The notes under the pieces were generated by a model that was not told where the DNA came from, searched no databases, and worked only from the letters and a program-made list of their open reading frames with translations. From contig NZ_BOQL01000054.1 in NCBI RefSeq assembly GCF_018332655.1, positions 21,125 to 85,124 of the forward strand: a stretch of 64,000 nt of DNA. The letters run 5' to 3'. A program made the position numbers and the translations under genes. Positions 1 through 8,550 of this stretch are shown one piece after another. How positions within the stretch are numbered: the stretch's first letter is position 1; every line of letters begins with the position of its first letter. This DNA comes from Actinoplanes auranticolor. Lineage in GTDB: Bacteria > Actinomycetota > Actinomycetes > Mycobacteriales > Micromonosporaceae.

Positions 1-119
1 ATGATCATCGCCAGCGCGAGCAGACCCAGCTCCGCGTTGCGCCCCGTCTTCGTGCCCGGGACACGAGGCATCTCACCCGTGGTCGCGGGTGTGGGAGCCG
101 GAAGGGCGGGCGCGGTCAA
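1..119 (-). CDS. FtsW/RodA-family SEDS protein, N-terminal fragment (runs off the window)
   Basis: The reverse strand reads into the window edge with a protein containing MPRVPGTKTGRNAELGLLAL, a short basic N-terminus followed by the first hydrophobic segment. I infer the SEDS peptidoglycan glycosyltransferase that follows the PP2C phosphatase in the conserved actinobacterial order fhaA-fhaB-pstP-rodA-pbpA-pknA-pknB. The chosen start is TTG at 119. An in-frame ATG at 71 is the alternative, but it has its only purine-rich stretch directly against the start. The gap to the pstP stop is about 30 nt, so the two are probably co-transcribed. Only about 40 residues are visible, so the identification rests mainly on context. 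Confidence 0.6.
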   Translation of the reverse strand, partial: MTAPALPAPTPATTGEMPRVPGTKTGRNAELGLLALAMI

Positions 120-151
120 GAAGGAGTCCCCAGACTTCGGTGAGCGGACGC

Positions 152-1582
152 TCAGTCGACGGGCCGGCACCCGACCGGGTCGACGACCGGCGGGGCAGAC
201 TCCGAGGGCAGGGCGTCCGGCGTGATGGTGGGCGCGAGGGCCGGCGCCGACGAGGAGGTGGGCCGGCCGGGAGCGGACGTCTTCCCGGCCACGGACGGCG
301 CGCCGGCCGGGGGCACCGGCTGCGACACCGTCGGCGCGGCGCTACCGGCCACGCAGATCGGCTTCAGGTTGGGGTTGGACGGCTCGTCGCTGGTCAGCTC
401 CTGCAGCATCCGCTGGGCGTCGGGCTGATTGTCCGCGTGGATGCCCTGCTTGACCCGGTCCTGGGCGACCGAGGTGAGGTCGTCCAGGCGAGCCGGACTG
501 GTCTCGTTGACACTGGAGAGGTCGAGGCCGGCGATCTGGCCGGGCACCCCGCGGAAGATCGCGAGCTGGCCCTGCTCGGTGGCGCCGACGTAGTACTGCT
601 TCTGGGTGTACTGCCAGCCCAGATAGAGGCCACCGCCGAGGATGCCCAGCAGCACGAGCAGCAACAGGCTGGTCCGGACCGGGTGCCTCTTCGGCTGCGG
701 CTCCGGCTCCTCACGGTCGTACGCCGGGCCGGAAGGCTGCGCGGGCCGCGGTGGTGCCTGCAGGGCCGCCGCGCGGGCAGCGGCACTGGAAGCGTCCGCG
801 ACGGTCGAGTTGCCGCGGTCCCGGGCGGCCGCGCCGCCCACGATCGGGGCCTGCTCGACGATGTCCGCGTCGGTCGCGTCGGCGACCACCACGGTGATGT
901 TGTCCGGCCCGCCGCCGCGCAGCGCGAGCTGCACGAGCCGCTCGACGCAGGCCTGCGGGTCCTGGATGTCCCGCATGCTCTCGCCGATGGTCTCGGCACT
1001 GACCACGCCGGAGAGCCCGTCGCTGCAGATCAGATAGCGGTCGCCCTTGAGTACCTGGCGGACCGAATACTCCGGGTCGATGTCCCGGCCGTCGAGCGCC
1101 CGGGTGAGCAGCGACCGCTGCGGGTGGCTGCTCGCCTCCTCCGGGCTGATCCGGCCCTCGTCGACCAGCATCTGGACGTAGGTGTCGTCTTTGGTGATCT
1201 GGGCGAACTCGCCCTGGCGCAGCATGTAGGCGCGCGAGTCCCCGATGTGCACCATGCCGATCTTGCTGCCGGAGAAGAGCACCGCGGTCAGCGTGGTGCC
1301 CATCCCCTCCAGATGCGGATTGGCGTCGACGGTGTCGCGCAGGGTCTGGTTGGCCGTGCCCACGGCGTGCCGGAGGGCGTCGACCAGCGCATCGCCGGGA
1401 ACGTCCTCGTCGAGCGGAGCCATGGCAGCGATGACGATGTTGCTGGCGACGTCACCGGCGGCCATGCCGCCCATGCCGTCGGCGACGGCAAGGAGCCGCG
1501 GTCCGGCGTAGACGGAGTCTTGATTTCCGTCTCGGATCAGACCGCGGTCGCTCTGGGCGGCGTAGCGCAGGGTCAGGGTCAT
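152..1582 (-). CDS. pstP: PP2C-family Ser/Thr protein phosphatase, membrane anchored (PstP type)
   Basis: Removes phosphate from Ser/Thr residues of proteins phosphorylated by the PknA/PknB-type kinases that regulate cell-wall growth and division. The 476-residue protein has the PP2C metal-site motifs: RDGNQDS near residue 17, VADGMGGMAAG near 34, ICSDGLSG near 186 and GGPDNITVVV near 224. After a Pro/Ala-rich linker there is one transmembrane segment (LLLLVLLGILGGGLYLGW, about 305-325), then a short extracytoplasmic part ending in a Pro/Ser/Thr-rich tail. The start ATG overlaps the stop of fhaB as ATGA, so translation is coupled. Length and domain order match mycobacterial PstP. Confidence 0.93.
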   Translation of the reverse strand: MTLTLRYAAQSDRGLIRDGNQDSVYAGPRLLAVADGMGGMAAGDVASNIVIAAMAPLDEDVPGDALVDALRHAVGTANQTLRDTVDANPHLEGMGTTLTAVLFSGSKIGMVHIGDSRAYMLRQGEFAQITKDDTYVQMLVDEGRISPEEASSHPQRSLLTRALDGRDIDPEYSVRQVLKGDRYLICSDGLSGVVSAETIGESMRDIQDPQACVERLVQLALRGGGPDNITVVVADATDADIVEQAPIVGGAAARDRGNSTVADASSAAARAAALQAPPRPAQPSGPAYDREEPEPQPKRHPVRTSLLLLVLLGILGGGLYLGWQYTQKQYYVGATEQGQLAIFRGVPGQIAGLDLSSVNETSPARLDDLTSVAQDRVKQGIHADNQPDAQRMLQELTSDEPSNPNLKPICVAGSAAPTVSQPVPPAGAPSVAGKTSAPGRPTSSSAPALAPTITPDALPSESAPPVVDPVGCRPVD

Positions 1583-2061
1583 GGCCGTAACTCGAGTGAA
1601 GTGCGGCCGATCCGGATCGGCACGCCAAGGGGGACGGGAGTAGGTCCGGAGACCTTACCGCGATCGAGATAGGTGCCGTTCGTCGAGCCGAGGTCCTCGA
1701 CGAACCACTGACCGTCCCGCGGCACGAGCCGGGCGTGCCGGGCCGACGCGAAGTCGTCCGTGATGACCAGCGTCGAGTCCTCCGCCCGTCCGATAGTGAT
1801 TTGAGCCTCACCGAGCGTGATCTTGGTGCCGGCCAGCTGACCGGCGGTCACTACCAGCTGCCGGGCAGCCTTGCCCCGCTTCGCCTTCGCCGGCCGGCCC
1901 TGCGGCACCACGCCACCCACCCCTCGGGGCGAGGCGACGAGACTCTTGGACCGGACCCCGGCGAAGAGATCCTTACGGATGACTCCCACCACCGTGAACA
2001 CGAAGATCCACAGCAGGATGAGGAAGCCGAAGCGGGCGACGGTGAGGACAAATTCTGGCAA
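1579..2061 (-). CDS. fhaB: FHA-domain membrane protein (FhaB/FipA type)
   Basis: A 160-residue phosphothreonine-binding adaptor. An N-terminal hydrophobic helix (FGFLILLWIFVFTVVGVI, about 11-28) anchors it. A basic linker leads to a C-terminal FHA domain with the expected GRAEDSTLVI, SARHARL and DLGSTNGTYL motifs (about 88-135). In mycobacteria the equivalent protein binds phosphorylated partners of the kinase and divisome machinery; that role is family knowledge. The start is TTG at 2061, 5 nt downstream of the fhaA stop, with a weak AGG in front. It overlaps pstP by 4 nt, so fhaA-fhaB-pstP form one operon. Confidence 0.9.
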   Translation of the reverse strand: MPEFVLTVARFGFLILLWIFVFTVVGVIRKDLFAGVRSKSLVASPRGVGGVVPQGRPAKAKRGKAARQLVVTAGQLAGTKITLGEAQITIGRAEDSTLVITDDFASARHARLVPRDGQWFVEDLGSTNGTYLDRGKVSGPTPVPLGVPIRIGRTSLELRP

Positions 2062-2066
2062 GGTGC

Positions 2067-2825
2067 CTAGCCGTCCACTCGGAACGTGAGGGTGGTCGTC
2101 CCCAACTGGATCATGTCGCCCGGGTTGAGCGCCACGGCCGACACGCGCTGACCGTTGACCATCGTGCCGTTCGTCGAGCCCAGGTCGGTCAGCACGACCT
2201 GACTGCCGTCGTAGTCCAGCCGGGCGTGGCGCCGGGAGATCCCGACATCCGGCAGGCGCAGATTCGCCTGGTCCCCACGGCCGATGACCGTCGAGCCCAT
2301 CTGCAGCGGATAGGTGCGGCCGTCACCGGAGACCAGGCCGACGTTGCGCCCGTTGTGCCCCCCGTGCGGCGGATACCCGCCCTGCTGCTGGTCGTACGGC
2401 GAATACGCCGGCGCAGCGTCGTAGGCGGGCTGTTGCACAGGCGCGACCTCGCCGCCGGTGTACACCTCCGCCGTGACGCGGAACATGCCGGTATCGAGCC
2501 CGTCCCCGCGCTCGATCTCGACGATGACGTCGCCGTAGACCGTCCAGGCCTGCTCACCGATGAACTCCGCCTGCGACTGGGCCAGCTCCTGGGCCAGTGC
2601 AGCGGCATACGGTGCCAGCCTGCTGTGGTCGTACGGCGAGAGATCGATCACGTAGCGGTTGGGCACCAAGGTGCGACCACCAGCGAGGATAGCCTTGTGC
2701 GCCTCGGCCTCCCGCTGCATGGCATTAAGAATCTCCACCGGGTGCACGACACCCTTGAACACCTTCGCGAAGGCACCCTCGACCAGGCCTTCCAACCGCT
2801 TCTCAAAGCGCTGCAGCACGCTCAC
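2067..2825 (-). CDS. fhaA: FhaA: DUF3662 plus FHA-domain protein
   Basis: Kinase-pathway scaffold of the pknAB cluster. The N-terminal DUF3662 domain contains FEKRLEGLVEGAFAKVFKG. A Gln/Pro/Tyr/Gly-rich linker follows, then a C-terminal FHA domain with GRGDQANLRL, GISRRHARL and DLGSTNGTMVNGQRV. The reading frame is open to an ATG at 2894, but a strong GAGGAG Shine-Dalgarno sits 4-6 nt before GTG 2825, which begins VSVLQRFE, where family members usually start. I therefore use 2825 (252 residues). First gene of the operon. Confidence 0.9.
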   Translation of the reverse strand: MSVLQRFEKRLEGLVEGAFAKVFKGVVHPVEILNAMQREAEAHKAILAGGRTLVPNRYVIDLSPYDHSRLAPYAAALAQELAQSQAEFIGEQAWTVYGDVIVEIERGDGLDTGMFRVTAEVYTGGEVAPVQQPAYDAAPAYSPYDQQQGGYPPHGGHNGRNVGLVSGDGRTYPLQMGSTVIGRGDQANLRLPDVGISRRHARLDYDGSQVVLTDLGSTNGTMVNGQRVSAVALNPGDMIQLGTTTLTFRVDG

Positions 2826-3021
2826 CGGCTCCTCCTCGGGTTCCGAGGACATGATGGTATCCGGCCGCCGCTTCCGCATCTCTGCGAAGAGCAACCGGTC
2901 GCTCCTGACCCTCGTATTGCGGCCCCTGACGCCGTGCTAGTCTTCCCTGGCGCCAAGGGCAGTATCTGCTCGCGGTGTAACGAGGGACAGCGTAGTCTGT
3001 TCCGGCTAACTGAATGCCACG

Positions 3022-3103
3022 GGGATGTGGCGGAATGGCAGACGCGCACGGTTCAGGTCCGTGTGTCCGAAAGGACGTGGGGGTTCAACTCCCCCCATCC
3101 CCA
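3022..3103 (+). tRNA. tRNA-Leu (anticodon CAG)
   Basis: The acceptor stem GGGGATG (3022-3028) pairs with CATCCCC (3096-3102), with discriminator A at 3103. The anticodon arm CACGG-TTCAGGT-CCGTG presents CAG. There is a class-II variable arm, and the T arm carries GGTTCAACTCC. CCA is not encoded. A TAGTCT hexamer at 2993-2998 is a plausible -10 for its own promoter. Confidence 0.95.
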
Positions 3104-3416
3104 CCCGATCACCTGGTCGCCCTCTGTCCGCGGAACGCGCGGACCGGGGGCGATCGGCATTTCTGCTCCGGGGGCCGAGCCCCCGGAAGCCCCGCGTTGC
3201 GGTGGGCACGGTGAGTGATCGTGTCGCGCTGGTCGTGGGCTCGCCTTCGCTTCGCTCGGCATCGGGGCCTGTGGCTCGTCTCTCCCCCCACCTTCTTTCC
3301 CCTCCTTCTTGTCTCCTGGGTTCGTGCCTGCTCCTTTGGGTGACAGCGGAGCGTGAGGGGGGTGGCGTTATGCTCTCGACTGGTTTTGCCCCCGAGACCT
3401 CTGGGAGAGTTTGCTC
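3104..3416 (+). other. Intergenic region with hairpin and candidate promoter
   Basis: No gene seen. A 9-bp perfect stem with a 3-nt loop (TCCGGGGGC/GCCCCCGGA, 3167-3187) may end the tRNA-Leu transcript. TATGCT at 3369-3374 is a possible -10 for the epimerase operon, though I see no good -35 at the right distance. A GGGAG Shine-Dalgarno at 3403-3407 serves the following gene. Confidence 0.45.
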
Positions 3417-4490
3417 GTGGCCGTCGCCCTGGTAACCGGATCAGGTGGTCTCATCGGCTCTGAGGCGGTTCGGCACTTTGCCGGGCTGGGCCTTGACGTC
3501 GTCGGGATCGACAACGACATGCGGCAGGAGTTCTTCGGCGCGGAGGCGTCGACGGCCTGGAACGTGCAGCAGCTCACCGCGGATCTCGGGTCGGCGTACT
3601 CGCACCACGGGGTCGACATCCGGGACCGCGACGCTCTGTCGCGGATCTTCCAGCGGTACGGCAAGGAGATCGCGGTCGTCATCCACACCGCGGCCCAGCC
3701 GTCGCACGACTGGGCCGTGCGGGACCCGTTCACCGACTTCGACGTGAACGCCGGCGGCACCCTCAACATGCTGCAGAACACCCGCGAGCACTGCATCGAC
3801 GCGGCGTTCATCCACTGCTCCACCAACAAGGTGTACGGCGACACCCCCAACCGCCTCCCGCTGATCGAGCAGGAGACCCGCTGGGAGATCGACCCGGCGC
3901 ACCCGTACGCCGACGGCATCACCGAGGACATGTCGATCGACCAGTGCCTGCACTCGGTCTTCGGCGCGTCGAAGGTCGCCGCCGACGTGATGGCCCAGGA
4001 GTACGGCCGCTACTTCGGCATGAAGACGGCGATCTTCCGCGGCGGCACCCTGACCGGGCCCGCGCACTCGGCGACCGAGCTGCACGGCTTCCTCGGCTAC
4101 GTGATGCGGGCCAACATGGAGCGGCGGCTCTACCGGATCTTCGGTTACAAGGGCAAGCAGGTCCGCGACGCCATCCACAGCCACGACGTGCTCAGCGCGT
4201 TCGAGGCGTTCTTCCGCAACCCGCGCTCGGCGGCGGTCTACAACCTCGGTGGCGGCCGGCACTCTAACTGCTCCAACCTCGAGGCCTTCGCCCTGGCGGA
4301 GAAGATCAGCGGCACCGAGATGGTCACCGAGTACGTCGACGACAACCGGATCGGCGACCACCAGTGGTGGATCGGCTCGATGGCGGCCTTCCAGGCGGAC
4401 TACCCGCAGTGGAAGCAGGTCTACGACGTCCCGATGATCCTGCAGGAGATCTACGAGGCCAACGTCGACAAGTGGGTGCCCCAGCCGTGA
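3417..4490 (+). CDS. NAD-dependent epimerase/dehydratase (CDP-paratose 2-epimerase-like SDR)
   Basis: Extended short-chain dehydrogenase acting on a nucleotide sugar. It has the Rossmann motif VTGSGGLIG at the N-terminus, a conserved Ser/Thr region HCSTNKVYGD, and a sugar-binding region with FRGGTLTGP. The catalytic Tyr is less clear than in canonical YxxxK members: the stretch FGASKVAAD keeps a Lys, and HPYADGITEDMSID lies just before it. This resembles CDP-tyvelose/paratose 2-epimerase-like proteins; the exact substrate cannot be read from sequence. GTG 3417 is preferred because GGGAGAG lies 7 nt upstream; TTG 3411 is too close to it. The stop overlaps the next start as GTGA, so it is coupled to the glycosyltransferase. 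Confidence 0.82.
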   Translation: MAVALVTGSGGLIGSEAVRHFAGLGLDVVGIDNDMRQEFFGAEASTAWNVQQLTADLGSAYSHHGVDIRDRDALSRIFQRYGKEIAVVIHTAAQPSHDWAVRDPFTDFDVNAGGTLNMLQNTREHCIDAAFIHCSTNKVYGDTPNRLPLIEQETRWEIDPAHPYADGITEDMSIDQCLHSVFGASKVAADVMAQEYGRYFGMKTAIFRGGTLTGPAHSATELHGFLGYVMRANMERRLYRIFGYKGKQVRDAIHSHDVLSAFEAFFRNPRSAAVYNLGGGRHSNCSNLEAFALAEKISGTEMVTEYVDDNRIGDHQWWIGSMAAFQADYPQWKQVYDVPMILQEIYEANVDKWVPQP

Positions 4491-5293
4491 TCTCGCAGGG
4501 CAAGAAGAACGTCCTCGGCGTGCTGGTCGACGTGGTCGACTACGACGCCGCCGTCGCCCAGATCCTCGACGCCGCCCGCGAGCGCCGGCACTACGCCGTC
4601 ACCGCGCTCGCCGTGCACGGGGTGATGACCGGCGTGCAGGACAAGGCGCACAACGCCCGGCTCAACTCGTTCGACCTGATCACCCCGGACGGGCAGCCGG
4701 TCCGCGGCGCGCTCAACCTGCTGCACCACGCCGGCCTGACCGACCGGGTCTACGGCCCCGAGCTCACCCTGCGCGTGCTGCGCCAGGCCGCGGCCGAGGG
4801 CCTGCCGGTCTACCTGTACGGCTCCACGGAACCGACCCTCAGCAAGCTCGTACCGGCGCTGGAGCGGATGTTCCCGGCGCTGAAGCTCGCCGGGGTCGAG
4901 GCGTCGAAGTTCCGCGCCGTGCAGCCCGGCGAGGACGTGGAGATCGCCGACCGGATCAAGGCGTCGGGCGCGCGCATCGTCCTGGTCGGGCTGGGCTGCC
5001 CGCGCCAGGAGGTCTTCACGTACGCGATGCGCCCGCTGCTCGACATGCCTCTGCTCGCGGTCGGGGCCGCCTTCGACTACCACGCCGGGCTGCTGAAGAA
5101 CCCGCCCGCGTGGATGCAGAAGTACGCCCTGGAGTGGCTGTGGCGCCTCGGGCTGGAGCCGAAACGGTTGTGGAAACGTTACATCCTGCTGAACCCCGCG
5201 TACCTCGCGCGGCTGGCTCTGCAGAAGCTCGGCGTGTGGAAGGCGACCCCGCCCGCACCGGCCACCGAGGCAGTCCGGACCTTCGCGGTCTGA
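4487..5293 (+). CDS. WecG/TagA/CpsF-family glycosyltransferase (GT26)
   Basis: Probably transfers an N-acetylmannosamine-type or related sugar to a lipid-linked acceptor during surface polysaccharide synthesis. The 268-residue protein has hallmark family sequences: DLITPDGQPVRG near residue 63, VYLYGST near 106, LVGLGCPRQE near 166 and AVGAAFDYHAG near 190, followed by PAWMQKYALEWLWRL. The start is GTG 4487, inside the stop codon of the epimerase (4-nt overlap). The pair probably acts in one pathway, with the epimerase supplying the donor sugar; that link is inference from coupling. Confidence 0.88.
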   Translation: MISQGKKNVLGVLVDVVDYDAAVAQILDAARERRHYAVTALAVHGVMTGVQDKAHNARLNSFDLITPDGQPVRGALNLLHHAGLTDRVYGPELTLRVLRQAAAEGLPVYLYGSTEPTLSKLVPALERMFPALKLAGVEASKFRAVQPGEDVEIADRIKASGARIVLVGLGCPRQEVFTYAMRPLLDMPLLAVGAAFDYHAGLLKNPPAWMQKYALEWLWRLGLEPKRLWKRYILLNPAYLARLALQKLGVWKATPPAPATEAVRTFAV

Positions 5294-5300
5294 GAGCGGT

Positions 5301-5339
5301 CCGCGGATCCCGGCCCGGGCGGGTGCCGGGGTCCCGCGG
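5301..5339 (+). terminator. Stem-loop after the glycosyltransferase gene
   Basis: CCGCGG/CCGCGG and CCCGGC/GCCGGG arms form a two-part stem (5301-5314 with 5325-5339) with a small internal loop, 8 nt past the stop codon. No T-run follows, so this is a GC-only terminator candidate. Confidence 0.5.
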
Positions 5340-5591
5340 TGTCACCACCGGAAACCCCGGCCGACCTCCCCAGGTCGAGCCCGTGGGCGGCACCGATGCA
5401 TCGATGCCGTCTGGCACCCGACACTAGGACACCGGTCACGACCGCGACAGGGGGCATTGTCCTCTTCGCCCATTGGGATGAGGTCGCTGCGTAAAAGAGC
5501 GACCACACAACGTCACGGCTGCACCCCTACGGGTCCCCGGTCCGGGCATATCCCGGTTTCGCCACTTGCGCGACGGGTGAAGGCTGTCGAT

Positions 5592-6269
5592 GTGAACACC
5601 GCAACGGATCTCATCCTGATCGGCGCACTCGCCGGGGTCTGGCTCACCGCCGGACTGCTGGCGGACGCCCTGCCGGGCGCTCGCACGGCTCGCGAGCTGC
5701 GCCGGCGCGCTCGCACACTGTCCATGCTGGTCGGTGGCGGGGTCGCGGTGTTCATCGCCGTACCGCTGGTCACCGGCATCCTGTCCGGGACCTCGGCGGC
5801 ACCGGCCGCGGCCGTGCTGCCCGCCGTACCCGCGCTGATCGTGGTGCTGGTGACCACGCGTCGCCTCGCCCAGGTCCGGCGCGGCGCGGGCGCGTTCGCC
5901 ACCGCGCCGCTGACGCCGGCCCCGCCGGCACTGCTGGCCGCCGCCGCGCATCCGCTGGTGGCGACGCCACTGCAGGTCACCGGCCTGGCCGCGCTGGCCG
6001 GCGTGCCGATCGCGGCCGGGGTGATCGAGGTGCCCGGCGCGCAGGTCGCCGGGATCGTGCTGACCGTGGTGGGAGTCGCGGTGCTCGCGCTCGGCATCCG
6101 GCACGCGATCCGGCACAGCCGGCTGAACGTCAAGGTCTTCGCGCCGATCGGCAAGGTCCGGCTGCGGCCGGTCCCGGTGCGCCACACCGCGGCGGAGACC
6201 TACACCGCGCTGCCGCTGGAAACCGGACCGGCCGAGAACTACGCGTCCTCGGCGCGCCGGGCCGCATAG
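5592..6269 (+). CDS. Multi-pass membrane protein of unknown function
   Basis: I do not recognise the family. The 225-residue product has several hydrophobic segments: LILIGALAGVWLTAGLLA, LVGGGVAVFIAVPLVTGIL, AAVLPAVPALIVVLVTT, an Ala-rich pair around 120-150, and IVLTVVGVAVLALGI. A basic loop and a cytoplasmic C-terminal tail follow. GTG 5592 is chosen because GTGAAGG lies 8 nt upstream and the hydrophobic part starts immediately after it. The longer in-frame extension to 5457 is Arg/Pro-rich and unlikely to be translated. Confidence 0.65.
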   Translation: MNTATDLILIGALAGVWLTAGLLADALPGARTARELRRRARTLSMLVGGGVAVFIAVPLVTGILSGTSAAPAAAVLPAVPALIVVLVTTRRLAQVRRGAGAFATAPLTPAPPALLAAAAHPLVATPLQVTGLAALAGVPIAAGVIEVPGAQVAGIVLTVVGVAVLALGIRHAIRHSRLNVKVFAPIGKVRLRPVPVRHTAAETYTALPLETGPAENYASSARRAA

Positions 6270-6342
6270 CCCCCCACCCGCCGCCGGGCAGGCGGTCCGG
6301 GTGAGGGTCACCGGGCCTGCCCGGGCACGGCGCCGCGGGGAG

Positions 6343-6795
6343 TTACTTGCGCTTGGCTTCCTGGACGTAGAGCAGTTCGAGGATCGAGCGGGCCGCCTCG
6401 AACCAGCGGTCCAGCCAGGCCGCATCCGGCATCGTGCCGCGCACCGGCAGCTCCAGCAGCAGCCCGCGCAGCAGCGGGTGGTCCGCCATCGACTGCGAGC
6501 TGCCCGCGTCGACCCAGCCGCCGCTGGTCGGGAAGACCGGCTCGGTCAGGCCCGGCAGGTCCAGCGAGGGCAGCTTGGCCGCCCGGTCCAGCGCGCTGGT
6601 CGGTTCGATCGGCGTGCGGGTCGGCAGGCCGGACAGACCAGTTCCGCCGCTGCCGCGCGAGACCAGTTCACCGTCGCCGTTCTCCGCGGCCAGGGCCGCA
6701 TCGCGGCGGGTCTGCCGGTACGCGCTCACGCCTCCGCTGAAGCGGTCCTGCGCGGTCACGGATCCGTTGCTGAGGTTGTCGGAACCCATCGTCAT
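6343..6795 (-). CDS. Conserved-looking hypothetical protein
   Basis: I do not recognise this 150-residue protein. The N-terminal half is polar and probably disordered. The C-terminal half looks folded, with HPLLRGLLLELPVRG and a helical AWLDRWFEAARSILELLYV near the end. No signal peptide or membrane segment is seen. The start ATG 6795 has AAGG 8 nt upstream; a second ATG (6789) follows two codons later. The open frame continues upstream to 7056 but with Arg-rich sequence of non-coding character. It converges with the membrane gene at 5592-6269. Confidence 0.55.
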   Translation of the reverse strand: MTMGSDNLSNGSVTAQDRFSGGVSAYRQTRRDAALAAENGDGELVSRGSGGTGLSGLPTRTPIEPTSALDRAAKLPSLDLPGLTEPVFPTSGGWVDAGSSQSMADHPLLRGLLLELPVRGTMPDAAWLDRWFEAARSILELLYVQEAKRK

Positions 6796-7007
6796 CTGTT
6801 TCGCCTTGCCTCGCTCGTATGGATCGCCGGCCCGCACCGTCACGCGAGGGGGACGGTCAGCCGTACGGGCCGGCGCGGTTCTCCGCGCGGTCCGGTCCGC
6901 GCTTAGAGCGTTCAACGAGGCCGACCCGAACGGGCGACGGCGCAAAAGGGGCAAAATGCAGCGACCGCCCCCACGTTCTCGGCGGGGGCGGCCGGGGATT
7001 TCGTGCT

Positions 7008-7232
7008 CTACAGGTCGAACTCGCCGCCCTTGGCCCCGCCGACGAAGGCGTCCCACTCGGCGGCGGTGAAGATCAAAGCAGGTCCCGACGGGTCCTTGGA
7101 GTCGCGTACGGCGATGGCCTGCTCGATGAAGGCCACTTCCACGCAGTTGTCACAGTTCGGGCCACTGCGTGTGCTCTTGAACCACTGCGCACGGCTCAGG
7201 TCGATCCGGAAACCCTTGGTCTCGCTTTCCAC
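7008..7232 (-). CDS. DUF397 domain protein
   Basis: A 74-residue protein of the DUF397 family, small actinobacterial proteins usually encoded beside an XRE/DUF5753 regulator. It shows the family pattern LSRAQWFKSTRSGPNCDNCVEVAF, VRDSKDPSGPALIFTAAEWDAFV. The start is GTG 7232 with GAGGAG 5 nt upstream, inside the 3' end of the regulator gene (37-nt overlap in another frame), so translation is probably coupled. In related loci the pair behaves as a developmental or toxin-antitoxin-like regulatory module; that is family knowledge, not visible here. Confidence 0.88.
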   Translation of the reverse strand: MESETKGFRIDLSRAQWFKSTRSGPNCDNCVEVAFIEQAIAVRDSKDPSGPALIFTAAEWDAFVGGAKGGEFDL

Positions 7233-8077
7233 AATGGCTCCTCTGCCAGCATAACGATCATGTCTCTGGACTCCTCGGGTGAGAGGGCCGACGATCGGAC
7301 GGTGTCGAAGATGGAGTTGTACTTTTCCAGTTCGTCGCTCTTCTCCAGAAAAAGCCCGCCGGTCGCGTTCTCGGCGAACACCACATTGGGGTCCTCGGCG
7401 TCGGGGAAGTCGAGGATCGCGAATGTGCCGTCCATGCCGGCGTGGGCTCCCGCCGCGAACGGCAGGATCTGCAGAGTGACGTTCGGCAGCCGGCTCGCCT
7501 CGACCAATCGCAGCAATTGGTCACGCATGACCTGATCGCCGCCGACCGGGCGACTCACCACCGCTTCATCGAGCACCACCTGAAGATCGATCGGATCGTC
7601 CTGAATCAATAACGCCTGGCGGGCCATCCGGACGCGTACCCGTTGCTCTATTTCTCGGTCAGTGTCACCCAATCGGGCAGCTCTGATCATGGCAATTGCA
7701 TACTTATCGGTCTGAAGCAGACCGGGCACCACCTGCTGTTCGTACGCCCTGATCGAGCGCGCGGCGGCCTCGAGACCGACATACGCGCCGGTGAGCACCG
7801 GACTGAACGGATGCCACCATCCCTTTTGGCGGGCTTCGCGGGATATTTGCACTAGTTCGTCGGACTCGACGCCATTGACGCCGTAAATGTCCAGCATGTC
7901 CTTTACGTCGCGAGGAGTGGCGCTCGTATGGCCGGTCTCGATTCTGGACACCTTGGACGGTGAACAGCCGAGACGGTCGGCCACCACGTCGATGGTCACG
8001 CCGGCCGCATCGCGGTATCTGCGAAGCTCAGCACCGAGTCGGCGGCGGCGGATGGTGGGGCTGCGGCGCGGGTTCAC
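7196..8077 (-). CDS. XRE-family HTH regulator with DUF5753 domain
   Basis: DNA-binding regulator of the large actinobacterial XRE/DUF5753 family. The N-terminal HTH reads LGAELRRYRDAAGVTIDVVADRLGCSPSKVSRIETG (split here as two halves of one motif). The C-terminal DUF5753 ligand or partner domain runs from about residue 90 and includes YEQQVVPGLLQTDKYA and LRLVEASRLPNVTLQILPF. GTG 8077 is used because GGAGG lies 5 nt upstream; earlier in-frame starts (8104, 8083) lack a spaced ribosome site. It overlaps the DUF397 gene. The upstream region carries repeated TGGTGCA motifs that could be its operator. Confidence 0.9.
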   Translation of the reverse strand: MNPRRSPTIRRRRLGAELRRYRDAAGVTIDVVADRLGCSPSKVSRIETGHTSATPRDVKDMLDIYGVNGVESDELVQISREARQKGWWHPFSPVLTGAYVGLEAAARSIRAYEQQVVPGLLQTDKYAIAMIRAARLGDTDREIEQRVRVRMARQALLIQDDPIDLQVVLDEAVVSRPVGGDQVMRDQLLRLVEASRLPNVTLQILPFAAGAHAGMDGTFAILDFPDAEDPNVVFAENATGGLFLEKSDELEKYNSIFDTVRSSALSPEESRDMIVMLAEEPLWKARPRVSGST

Positions 8078-8550
8078 GCTCACCTCCGGGCTGCGTGGCA
8101 TCATGCAACCGGACGGCGAGGGCTCGGCCGTACGGCGTTGTCGCCCTCAGTCTCTCTGGTGGTCTCTTGATCCCTCAAGCGTCCACAGTGATCGTTTAGT
8201 CACTTTCGGCTGACCTGCAACTTGCATCGATTAGCCTCGTGGTGCAATCTTTCCGTATGGCGGACGTCACTTAGCGTTCTTGCAGGTAGCTGAGATACGC
8301 GCGCCGGGGTACACAGCAATGCACCAAAAGCGACGCCGTGCACTGGGGGACCGACCGTAGCCGACTGTCCTCGGAGGACTTTCGAAGTCCGCGAGCAGCG
8401 ACCGGGCCGGGAAGCGGCAAACCGCACCGTTGCGATGATTGGCACAATCGTTATGGTGCAAAGATGCACCAGCCGGGCACACTGGACCATCTGTGTTCAC
8501 CGTGCGGCAAAGTGCAATTTGCCCCTACTGGGTTCAGGACAGGAGATGAC
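8078..8550. promoter_or_regulatory. Divergent intergenic region with repeated TGGTGCA motif
   Basis: No gene seen. The 7-mer TGGTGCA or its complement appears at 8240-8246, 8320-8326, and as an inverted pair TGGTGCA-AAGA-TGCACCA at 8454-8471. This spacing suits a dimeric regulator, perhaps the XRE protein encoded at its left. An AGGAG at 8541-8545 is the ribosome site of the gene at 8551. Confidence 0.45.

Noticed and set aside
89..1672. 527-codon open frame on the plus strand opposite pstP
   Set aside because: Arg/Gly-rich composition with no family character; it shadows pstP, whose motifs and operon context are clear.
3104..3416. Riboswitch or regulatory RNA upstream of the epimerase
   Set aside because: Only one simple hairpin is visible; no conserved aptamer sequence recognised.
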